Shown here: one piece after another, positions 48,476-57,056 of the stretch | Layout of the letters: each line of letters begins with the position of its first letter | Numbering within the stretch: the stretch's first letter is position 1 | From: Microcyclospora pomicola | Taxonomy: Eukaryota > Ascomycota > Dothideomycetes > Capnodiales | Assembly (NCBI GenBank): GCA_002786065.1 | Contig: NHNY01000002.1 | Coordinates: 496,001 to 560,000 of the forward strand | Direction: 5' to 3' | Length of the DNA stretch: 64,000 bases | Made by a program: the position numbers and the translations under genes | Notes under the pieces: model-generated | The model's input: the letters and a program-made list of their open reading frames with translations, nothing else | Told to the model about the DNA's origin: nothing | Databases searched by the model: none

Positions 48476-48872
48476 TCGCTTGTCTTCTCTTCATATTGCA
48501 TTTCCTCTATCGCGCTTCGCTGAGTTGTATGCTTTGGCGTGAATACTATCTGTGTTATTGTTCCAACTGCGTGGCGCGGATGGCCATGTCGGAGTGTACT
48601 TTATGGTGAACCGAAGTGCAACGGGATGTACTATCAAGAGCAAACGAAAGATCAAGTACTGGTTCTCGAGTTCTGGAACACTACAACACAATAAGCAGTC
48701 AAGGATAAGTGAGGCTGGCAAGAGAGCTTGGCTGTACTTTGTCTATATAACATAGCCAGATCCCGGAAGCCCACAAGTACCCAAAGCAATCATCGAGGGT
48801 GAATACCTAAGAGGCACAAGCAAAGCAACAAAACCCCTGACGGCGGAGCCGAGAGGCTCCGAGGCAGAAGAA
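48476..48872. other. Transition from core to repeat-rich region; small GAGA hairpin
   Basis: About 0.4 kb after the MFS stop with no gene. At 48844-48861 is a perfect 7-bp stem (CGGAGCC/GGCTCCG) closing a GAGA tetraloop, just before the 54-bp repeat array begins. Confidence 0.5.
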
Positions 48873-49015
48873 TCGAGATTTTTAGAATGGTAAGCTCGAC
48901 TTAGATCAACGTGAAGCTGCACTTAGTCGAGATTTCTAGGATGGTAAGTTTAGACTTATATTAACGTGAAGCTGCACTCGGTCGAGATTTACAGAGTGGT
49001 AAGTTCGGCTTAGAT
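48873..49015. repeat. 54-bp tandem repeat, about 2.7 copies
   Basis: Units begin TCGAGATTT at 48873, 48927 and 48982 (periods 54 and 55). Each carries TGGTAAG about 15 nt in and GTGAAGCTGCACT near its end (absent from the truncated third copy). Differences between units are mostly transitions. The same unit recurs at 52558-52640. No coding capacity. Confidence 0.9.
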
Positions 49016-49083
49016 CGCTGGGCGACAGGACAATTTCGTTTGCCGAAATCACCCGAATTCTGCTTCCGTCGCGCCCAATAAGG

Positions 49084-49413
49084 TGAATACCCTACCTCCT
49101 GGGCAACCTCAGTGTCAAGCTCGGTCGCAACTCGGGTAGCGACGCTTGACGCCGCGAGCTTGCGCGGCTGTGTGCAGACGGTCTTCCGCTGCTTGCAGGC
49201 TAGCTCTGCAGGGTTGGACTCGTACATGACGGCCTGCGAAATCCGGGTCGCCTTGCCAGGCCCAGTCGCGCCAACAAAAACGACGACTTGATTGTTATAA
49301 AACAATTCCAGGAACTCCTCCCGGCGTCTCGACACTGGCAGTTGTCGGCGTTTCGCCAATATCTCCATGTACTTCGCCGAGTGCGGTTTCTTCGTGAGGA
49401 CATCTATGGCTGC
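49084..49413 (-). pseudogene. Truncated DEAH-box RNA helicase fragment (Prp43-like)
   Basis: About 110 codons resemble the start of the helicase core of Prp43-type DEAH helicases. In order: KKPHSAKYMEILAKRRQLPV, a P-loop region VVFVGATGPGKAT, TVCTQPRKLAASSVATRVA (motif Ia-like) and AQEVGYS. Similarity stops after GYS, before the DEAH box, and runs into the 54-bp array. The Walker A motif (normally GETGSGKTT) is altered in at least three positions, including loss of the Thr after GK. There is no start context: the fragment begins inside repeat B. It is a captured or remnant gene piece, not a working helicase. Whether it derives from Prp43 or another DEAH family member needs alignment. Confidence 0.75.
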
Positions 49414-49650
49414 ATCCTCGGCGGCTCAAATCACCGCCACCGTCGCTTAGCGTAGCTTGTATCGTGCTATGTAGGTATATATGTATCTTCGTATACCTTA
49501 GGTATCGTCTGTGGTTCGCGTGGACAACTGCAAGATCAACCGCAAGGCCTCTCCTCGTTCACACACGTACAAAGTGTTCAGTTAAGGATTCCTGGTTCAT
49601 CATTCTAACCGAATCGCTGTTTACACGTGTATAGTGTGTTTAGTCCGTCA
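49405..49650. repeat. Dispersed repeat B, copy 1
   Basis: Shares TCCTCGGCGGCTC, then CGCCACCGTCGCTTAGCG and TATCGTGCTA, and a GGTATCGTCTG block with a second copy at 55745-55990 in the same orientation. Many differences are C/T or G/A transitions. Each copy also contains two internal units built around CACACGTACAAAGTGTT about 62 bp apart. It abuts the helicase fragment directly. Confidence 0.8.
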
Positions 49651-50150
49651 CAGCAGGTCGTTCTCTTGATCGAAACCACCACTCAGATAAATATAAGGTG
49701 TTTGGGCACAAGTTCGTAGCGTATTCTTCAAGCCTCACTGGTACGGATGAACACGTATATGACCCCAACGAGACTTCGACCTTGATCTCTCGCTTGTGCG
49801 CGAGGTCGGACGGAAGGTCGTCGCCCACTCACTGTCTGATGGCGTTTTCGTTGGCGCGTTCGTGATGGTATCTGACACGTTAGAGAACTAAAAACTCCAT
49901 TCTCGGATCATGATACATACCTTACGACTCCAAGTGTTACCGCTCAATACAGAAGACGAATGAGCTTTGCTAGATACATCGACAGTGCACCCATGATGGG
50001 ACTATTAACTCATTGTCACAATTCCCACAAAGGCTTGCACAGTCTTATTGTCTACGAGTCCAAAGGTTGTATTTCTACCGAACGATAACCTGGGTCGACT
50101 TCGATTGGGATGACTAAATACGCTGTTCAATGCTATGTGTTGGAGGTAGT
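49651..50150. other. No gene seen
   Basis: About 500 bp between repeat B and the 70-bp minisatellite. Frames here are short and unlike any recognised protein. No RNA gene was found. Confidence 0.4.
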
Positions 50151-50430
50151 ACGCGTAGCAAGGGCATATAGTCGATGGAACGCGACCGATTTCACGAGGG
50201 CTCAAGCGCCAACGGAAGTGTGCGCAGCAAGGACGTAAAGCCGATGGAACGTAAAGGCTTCTACGAGGGCTCTAGGGTCGACGGAAGGTATGCGTAGTAA
50301 GGGCGTATAATCGACGGAATGTGAAGGTTACTACGAGGGCTCAAGCACCGACGGAAGGTATGCGTAGCAAGTGCGTATAGCCGATGGAATGTGAGAGTTG
50401 TTACGAGGGCTCATAGGCCGACGAAAGTGT
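50151..50430. repeat. 70-bp minisatellite, four copies
   Basis: Four head-to-tail units begin at 50151, 50221, 50291 and 50361, with an exact 70-bp period despite divergence. Each contains GCGTAGCAAG-like, CGATGGAA-like and ACGAGGGCTC-like blocks. Units differ mainly by transitions. There are no intervening unique spacers, so it is not CRISPR-like. Confidence 0.92.
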
Positions 50431-50586
50431 CTTTGTCTGACATGGGATCAAAGTCCATACCCTGGCAATTCAGACTCCGGCGAATGTAAAGCCCAACATC
50501 AAATTAGCAGGACGTCCTCGTATGGGTCATAGAACCAGATAACATGAGACAATGTCGTGTCCACTGTGTCAAGAGAGATGGTCGGG

Positions 50587-51986
50587 TCACTCGAGTGGAG
50601 TGAACTTTGGACATGATACTCGAGTGACAGGAACCACTACTGCTGGCTTCTTGGATGTTTGTCCAGGGGTATGTGTGATTGGTACCTTGGGGGCAGTTAC
50701 GGACTCTATCTGCACCATTACTGGCTGTTCCTGCGCCGCCGATGCTGATCTCGAGGATTCTCCTGGCTTTGTATTCCGTGACCGATGCGATAAGACTGCA
50801 GAAGTTTCCTTCGCTGCACTCGAAGATTGATGCAGACAAGCCGTGGTGAGTTTCGGTGGCTGGGCGGCGAAATCAGAGTAGCTTTGATGAAACTCTGCGC
50901 AGAATTCAAACATGAGTTCTGTGTGCTTGTGTACGTCTCGACACCTGACGCCGAAGTCACAGAAGTCGTTATTGGTTGCCTGCCGACTTGCAGCACACCT
51001 TTACTCAGTGCGTAGCCCTTGTGCACTGGAGTTCTGACAAGGCCAACTCTGAGTGCATGCTTTGTGATGAAGAGCGCAGTACTCGCAGATCAGATAGATC
51101 CCGTGATCTTCGAGGTACTGCTTCAGCTGTTGAGGCGAATCTTCCAAGCGGGAGTGATAAGTCAAATAGAAATGCTTGGAGTTCGGAAAATGCATGCCAG
51201 CCGGTTCAGTATCGATATATGGTTGGAGCTCTGGCTCGCGAAAGGAAGGGTAAGTGGTCTTCCCGGCTTGTCGCATACGAGGCCTTCGAGTTAACCATGC
51301 CTTCGTGTCATCAAACGTGAACCGATTAAGCCCTACAACGCTCCGCGTGTCTACCAGTTCGAAGTAGTCGACGCCAACAGCGTTCTTGCGAGCGAAAATT
51401 TGTGGCGGAAGTGACCAGTCCACCTTTGTGGTGTGCGCGTACGTCGTGCCGGCGCTTGCCATCGCTGCGTGACTTCAATCGCGTGCAGCTCCCATCCTGT
51501 CAGAAGGAGACGTTCCCTGATCAAATGCAGGCTCTTCGATCTTTGCAGTGGAGGATGGGCCTGTCTGAATCGATCCAGGTATCATGATGCTCGTCTGTAC
51601 TGTGCTGGTGGTGAGACTTTGATCCACAGAACTGAATGGCGTTACAATCGTTAAAGCAGTCATCTCGGTCGGTAGGGTATGAAGACGCCGGAGTGCTTCC
51701 TGTGAGACGTTAGCCACTGGAGCTGATGTTTAGTGAGGACTGCGCAGCAACGACTTACCCGCTGTCTAGCACGCTCATTTCGGGCCTCTTCACCGCACTC
51801 CAATTATGTGCTAATGACATCGAGGAGTGCAGATCTTGCCTCTGGATCAGTGCTCTGCTCTAGGGATTCAAAAATTAGGTCGCACTGCTCTGCGCACCAC
51901 CGTTGTTGCCGCGCCAGCTCGATCCCCTTGATCGTCATGTGTTGTTGAAGCTCAAGCTTCGTCGCTGGCATGAAGATTTCGGCCAT
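50587..51986 (-). pseudogene. Decayed paralogue of the CCCH-like gene at 57057-58708
   Basis: A single reading frame with one apparent intron (donor GTAAGT near 51760, acceptor CACAG near 51718) can be followed from MAEIFMPATK at 51986 to about 50587. It is interrupted by three in-frame stops (TAA at 51804-51806, TGA at 51475-51477, TAA at 51001-51003) and no frameshift. Shared blocks with the 512-aa paralogue are GLNRF-FDD, F-EPELQ-Y, YLTYH-RL, KQY-EDHG, WPC and FC-(G/D)-(Y/F)-G-C-R--H. At 51001 the stop falls inside aligned coding sequence, so it cannot be hidden in an intron. Both TAA stops are explained by CAA to TAA, the change favoured by RIP. An ATG at 51462 could allow a 153-aa remnant. 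Confidence 0.7.
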
Positions 51987-52429
51987 TGTAGCATTCGACA
52001 TGCGTAATGGCACTGAAATGTATGTATGTGTAAACGGGAATGTTCAAGTGAACTTTGCAACAAAACCACCTACATGTGTGATGTTCGGGAGCTTCGCGCT
52101 AGTGACGCGAAGCTATTAGCGTGGCGCACTCGTCGAAATTAGCGCTCCCACTTCACTAGAACTACTTCGTGACTTCGCGCATCGCGCTTCCACAATTCTC
52201 TTCTCCAACCAATCGTTTACGTTCCCACTCTTGCAGCAATCATGGCGTCGCTCCGGGACTGCAAGCCACGCAATACTAGCGTAGAGATGATCCGCGCGGC
52301 AGAAAGTGCGCCGCACAACCTTTCACCCAACACATGCACTTTGCGCTCACCGCGCTACAAAGAGATGCTGAGCACAAGGCGTCGGATGCTACCAGTCGCC
52401 AGACCAGAGCGCCAGGCAGCGTTCTTTCG
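51987..52429. other. Region upstream of the pseudogene; truncated frame
   Basis: A plus-strand frame beginning at the ATG at 52242 (MASLRDCKPRN) runs ~60 codons into the inserted repeat C at 52430. It sits where the divergent partner gene would be by analogy with the intact locus, but no similarity to that partner can be seen. No other feature was found. Confidence 0.3.
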
Positions 52430-52557
52430 CTGTAAAATATATACAACGGGATCGACGACGCAAGACTTTGATCATCACCGACAACGCAATGAACGAAGAC
52501 AACAAGGATTTGCAAGTCTGAGTTGACAGTGAGGAGCAAATAAGGTACAAAGTATGT
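52430..52557. repeat. Dispersed repeat C, copy 1 (128 bp)
   Basis: It begins CTGTAAAAT and ends GTACAAAGTATGT, exactly as copy 2 at 62093-62220. The two align over 128 bp without gaps and with about 15 differences by eye, and flanking DNA is unrelated on the right. This is a discrete repeated unit. It contains no recognised coding or Pol III promoter signal. Confidence 0.88.
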
Positions 52558-52640
52558 TCGACTCAGACTAATGTGAAGCTGCACTTAGTCGAGATTTCCA
52601 GAGTGGTAAGTTTGACTTAGCCTAGCGTGAAGCTGCTCGG
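52558..52640. repeat. 54-bp repeat family, second locus (about 1.5 copies)
   Basis: A partial unit (ending GTGAAGCTGCACTTAG) is followed by a full one beginning TCGAGATTT at 52589, homologous to the array at 48873-49015. It directly follows repeat C. Confidence 0.88.
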
Positions 52641-52707
52641 AATTCTTCCAGACATTCTCTTCTTATGCCGTCGGGCTCGCTTTTTCATACAGGTAATGCG
52701 AGATTAG

Positions 52708-53375
52708 CTAGGCGTTTCGTTCATCCAGTTGATGCTTAATGATAACCGTGATTTTATTGGGGCCACGACGAAACAAGACCCAAGCAGGTGCCGACATACA
52801 GAAGCCCGGTGACAAGCGCCATTCTTGCTTCATGGCCTCTTCGTGGAAGACACGAACAGCGTGCTGGATTATATCAAGACAGTCCTCGGTATCGGCATTC
52901 AACGTGTCGACGTGGGGTGCCCAGAAGATGTAGGGGTCACTGCCTGGCACCATCAGTTGACCTACGTCGAGATGGACGGATGTGTTGAGCGGCGATGGTT
53001 CGCTCAGCCCATCGAGAACCCGAAGCGGATTAGTAGGTGTCCCGAATGTGACTGGCATTTGTGCGTCCTCCTCGGGCTGCACGTGATCCTCCTCCTTGGC
53101 TTCCGTCTCCCCACGTATCAAGGCTTTAAGTACAGCGTTCTCTTCACTTTCTTCATTATCGTCACACTCCAAATCTGACTCGTCGGCATAGTCGATAGCT
53201 TCCATATATCATCCCCACTTTCATTCCAAACTTCGTCACCACTCTTCGCCTTAGTACCATCCCCTTCTTCCCCAGCAGTATTTTCCTCCCCAGAAACGTT
53301 CTCCTCCTCACTCTCATCGGAAACATATTGCTCGTTGGTAGGTTGCAGCGGCAAGGTACTGCATTTGGATGCCAT
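52708..53375 (-). pseudogene. Acidic protein gene broken by an AT-dinucleotide frameshift
   Basis: Two minus-strand frames, 53375 to about 53206 (MASKCSTLPLQ...) and 53205 to 52708 (ending HQLDERNA), abut at GATGATATATGG. Together they make a plausible protein of ~222 residues. The first half is very acidic (SDESEEEN, GEEGDG, DDNEESEEN). The second is more structured (DPYIFWAPHVDTLNAD, PAWVLFRRGPNKITVIIKH). One AT unit fewer at the junction would keep a single frame, so a slippage insertion is the simplest explanation; a base-call error is possible. No family was recognised. If the downstream ATG at 53205 is used, a 165-aa protein is still intact. Confidence 0.5.
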
Positions 53376-54920
53376 TGTGGGAACTTGAGCACGATGATTT
53401 GTTTATACTCGTAGAAGAGAGAGGGACATGACCTGATGGGTATGGGAGTACTCTTCCTTCCATCGCAGGCAGGATCGCGGCCGGGAAATGGACAGTCTTA
53501 CCTGTTTGGCAGAGCTCCACCCTTAGCGCATGGCCATCTGCAGGGCCACACACAGAAACGATGCATATTTATCATTGGGAGTATACTTGCACTTCTCCGA
53601 CGGCCAACCCTCACCTACCCAGGGGCTAATTTCCACTTACCTTCTATTCCCAACAGGTGTGACGGCAGCTCAGCGCTATGAGTCTTGCAGCACCTCCGGG
53701 TCATGAGCCTTATGTGTAGGGTCTTCGACGCGAACGTGTCGGGGTCCTGGGATTGGGCCACGCAACTTCGACATATTCGGACACGTCGAGTATACCCCGA
53801 ACACCTCTTGCGCACAATAATTCGTTAGCTTGACTGGACATTTGAATGTATAGAACTTACATGTCTTGCGGGACTTTCAGGATACGCCATAGCAATGGCA
53901 TTGCGCGCCTAACGACTTCCTTATGCACTCTGATGGTCGCCGATGCGTGTATCGAGCTTCACCCTTCTCTTGCTATCGCTAGCTAGACCCTTCTGCGAGC
54001 GCACTTCCCAGCGAGGCTGTTATCGGCTGTTGCTACCGGGACCGCAAGTAGGCAGAGGTACCATGCGACGATTTGGCGTAATGGTTAGCGATAGCCTAGG
54101 GGCCAGCCCACGGCCGCACAAAGAGAGACATTGGAGGAGACATTGGGAATGACGAAAGAGAAGACCGAGCACGCGAGGATCTGGTAGCGAAGAGGGTGAA
54201 GTAAAGAAACATCGGTTATGTTCAACATAGATACTTGAGAAATGCTGGTACGGCGTTAAGTACACAAAGTATCTCTTTAGGCATGATAGATAGAGTCCCT
54301 GGCCCTGAGTTGTTCTCCATGCCCAACGTCTTTCTGCCATATGTTTGGGCCACTGCTCCTTGGCGTGGCGGCTGTCATGTCAATATCGGTGGCCGCATAC
54401 TCTGAGGTATGGAGACCAGACCAGTCTACAGCATTATGCAGTTGGCAGTGTAGAGAACGTGCGTCAAGATATGTCGATCGCATTGGTCCGTATTGTGCTG
54501 CACCCATCAGTATCTCGAAAGCTCATGGCTTGAAAGGCTCAACACTCACTGAGATTGCGTCATCTCAACCCTCGGGGCGAACGTGAGTGGACGGCGGGGC
54601 ACGCTACTATGTTCTCATCTCCGGCCATCAGGTCTGCTCCAAGGCGTGCGACGGCGGATTCATCGTTCCGATCCGGGCATCCATCGTGAGCCTGGATCCG
54701 AGTCCAGTCTTGTCTGCCCAGATTGTCCGCCAGTTGGCGATCTTCAATCTACGTTACGCTGCTGCTAATGATGAGCTCGGGTGTGAGCGAGTATATGCGC
54801 TGGCTTTGAGACGTTGCGTCCATATTGCGACATGCAGATGCTTTTCACCTCGCAGACAACATGAAGTGTGACCCACTGGGATTCAGACACTGGTGTTGCC
54901 GGCGGTTTCATATTCCAAGT
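53376..54920. other. No convincing gene; one candidate small secreted ORF
   Basis: About 1.5 kb of mixed short frames on both strands without recognised similarity. The only frame with a distinctive feature is at 54341-54586, listed separately. Confidence 0.35.
54341..54586 (+). CDS. Hypothetical small protein with signal-peptide-like N terminus
   Basis: An 81-residue frame starts with a hydrophobic segment (MFGPLLLGVAAVMSISVAAY) resembling a signal peptide, followed by three cysteines (CSWQC and PYCAAP). A donor-like GTGAGT at 54582 suggests the coding region could continue into a further exon, but no acceptor keeps the frame open for long. It lies among repeats. It may be a chance ORF or a remnant of a secreted-protein gene. 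No family is recognised. Confidence 0.2.
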   Translation: MFGPLLLGVAAVMSISVAAYSEVWRPDQSTALCSWQCRERASRYVDRIGPYCAAPISISKAHGLKGSTLTEIASSQPSGRT

Positions 54921-55245
54921 TTATGGTACAGGTTGTGGGAGCGATGCTGAAGAACGGTTTGACGCCATGCGCCTCTGACGCCTCCCGAGACTGCGGTCGA
55001 GCTGAAGTGGTTCGAATTGGGCAAGTAACACTGGTGCGGGATTAGAGAGGGTCTCGTCTAAACCCGGAACAACGAACTCATCGTCAGTAACATTCCTCAC
55101 TGAGAGGCCAACAAGTGATGTTTTTCCCAGCGTCTCCAAGTATCGAAAGAGGGGCCCTCCTTCGCAAGAGTTCTAGCAGGTGGTGATAGTAAGCGCGCTT
55201 GGTATGGAGTGCTTCGAGGTATGCCAATTGAGCTTCTATGCCCAT
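54921..55245 (-). pseudogene. Possible gene remnant with helical N terminus and frameshift
   Basis: From the ATG at 55245 a frame reads MGIEAQLAYLEALHTKRAYY, helical and coding-like, to about SILGDAG near 55130. It then appears to continue in the frame 55139-54921 (TLGKTSLVGLSVRN...) after a one- or two-base shift. The N-terminal segment is repeated by the 89-bp duplication just upstream. No family is recognised; this may be a decayed accessory gene. Confidence 0.25.
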
Positions 55246-55388
55246 GATCTTACCTCCATACATGGACCGGTATCCGGCCTCTTGTCCTGGCTACATTCTG
55301 CTTCGAGATATGCTAATTGAGCTTCTATGCCCATGGTCCACGTCCATACATGGACCGATGTTTGGCCTTTTGGTATGGCCACATCTAT
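55211..55388. repeat. 89-bp tandem duplication
   Basis: Two copies, 55211-55299 and 55300-55388, share GCTTCGAG, ATTGAGCTTCTATGCCCATG, and CATACATGGACCG. Differences are mainly transitions. The period is not a multiple of three, so it shifts any frame running through it. Confidence 0.88.
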
Positions 55389-55744
55389 GACGCAGAAGAC
55401 AGCATTCCTTCGTCCGTTTTGACTTGTTGATGGGGCTGCTCGGGGACTGTCTCGAACTTTCCTACGGCTTCTGGAGATGGCGCATCGACAGTCTGTTCCT
55501 TCGCGTCGGGTGCCCCACTCTAACAAGCACTGCGTTCGCGGATGGTGCAGTCGCTGCAGCGGTGGGAATGCAGAGGGCCGCCGGTCATAATGTCCAGGAC
55601 CAAGTCTGTCAGACGAAGTCAGTGGCACACAAGCAGGGAATAAGACGCGTGTTCTTCTACCGCTGTCACCTTGCTCACCACGGCACTGCTCATGCCGACT
55701 CTTGAAATTGCCATTCGAATCCCATCTCAGAATCTTCGTTTGAC

Positions 55745-55990
55745 GATTGCGTCCTCGGCGGCTCGGCTTAACGCCACCGTCGCTTAGCGCGGCTTATATC
55801 GTGCTAGATATAGGTATCGTCTGCGGCTCGCGCAGGATAAGCGCAGGATCAACGGCGAGGCCCGCTCTTGCAAATCATTGTGCACGCATGTATAAGGGGT
55901 TTAGTTGAGAAGCCCCGGCTCATTCTCTTGATTGATATCGTTGTTCACACATGTACAAAGTGTTTAGTTGTAGGCTACTTTCTTGTAGAC
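55745..55990. repeat. Dispersed repeat B, copy 2
   Basis: Second copy of the repeat at 49405-49650 in the same orientation, sharing CGCCACCGTCGCTTAGCG and two internal units built around CACATGTACAAAGTGTT about 63 bp apart. No helicase fragment adjoins this copy: similarity ends at the TCCTCGGCGGCTC boundary. Confidence 0.8.
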
Positions 55991-57056
55991 TTACTGGAAC
56001 TCTTAGACCGGAAGAAATCGCGGCTAAGTCGGATGGTGCGACTTTGAACGAAGCAATGCCTAGATAGCTTTTACTTGCTCTTGAGCCGTCTCTGCTATAC
56101 GCACATTAGCCTGACCTGCTTTATGCTGAGGGGAAAAGGCGAAGGACAGCGGCCGCATAGATGCCATCATAAGAAGCATGATTCATGGCATCAGCGGACG
56201 CCGAGCAATGTTATGAGTAAATGCGGATGTAAGACTGTCAAGCACAATCTCCCCATAATTTGAGCTCGCTCTAACCGTATAGTTGGCAGATATACGTTCG
56301 GCCATCAGCTTTGTCCTGTTTGCTCGATGATGACACCAGCACGGCATTAGTCACACTTGGGTCGAAATCAAGTAAGGTAGAAATCGTTGAGCTGCTTTTG
56401 AACACGACATCGCAAAAGCGCCAGCTCTTAAGGTCTGTGTCTCTTCAGTGAGGGAATCGAACATTGTGTTTTGGTGTTGTGGAAAGCCATTGTTTCAAAC
56501 ACCTTGCATAAAGTAAATTTACGTCCGGCTGTCGATCGACCACCTTCTCCCCATAACTCTGAATCGCTATCGGCAAAGTCTCATTCGACAGTAGCGGCGT
56601 AAGTCTCATCGAGGACAGCATCGGGGTTAGCGGTGCCGACACGGGATACGTAGATGTGCTTTCGATACGACTTCTTCATATTATGGATGCTAGATGAAGT
56701 ACATGTGGTAGCAAGGAGACCCAGCCAGATTTATATCCTTCCCGGAATTAGAAGTAGGACTCATTGCTTGGTTCCAGTCTGTACAGAGAATGCATGTAAA
56801 CAAAGGTCAGAAGCTCTGTAGAGGGTCACAAAAATGCAACGCAGGCAAAATTCAGCAAAGACAAATAGCCTGTGAGGAATGTGTAACGTAAAGACAAGAA
56901 AGGCGAAGAGGTAGTCCAGCATATGTGATGAGCCTATGAGGGACAAGAAAGTAAAATTCAGCAGAGGCAGTTGACCTGTGAGGAATGACTGAAAGTGTCT
57001 GGCAAAGGCAGCAAATGTATGACGTGAAAGCACGTCCAGTAAATGTAGCAGGCGTA
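55991..57056. other. No gene seen between repeat B and the CCCH-like gene
   Basis: About 1.07 kb, similar in length to the 0.94 kb between repeat B copy 1 and the pseudogene. At about 56830-57005 two short imperfect repeats share AAAATTCAGCA and CCTGTGAGGAATG. No coding-like frame was found. Confidence 0.4.

Noticed and set aside
50151-50430. CRISPR-like array
   Set aside because: Repeats are directly adjacent 70-bp units with no unique spacers, and the organism is a eukaryote.
51001-51462. Intact 153-aa gene
   Set aside because: Its ends are in-frame stops inside sequence aligned with a longer paralogue, so a pseudogene is more likely.
52276-52584. 102-residue minus-strand frame similar to one at 62017-62202
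   Set aside because: The shared peptide lies wholly within repeat C; similarity reflects the repeated DNA, with no evidence of coding.
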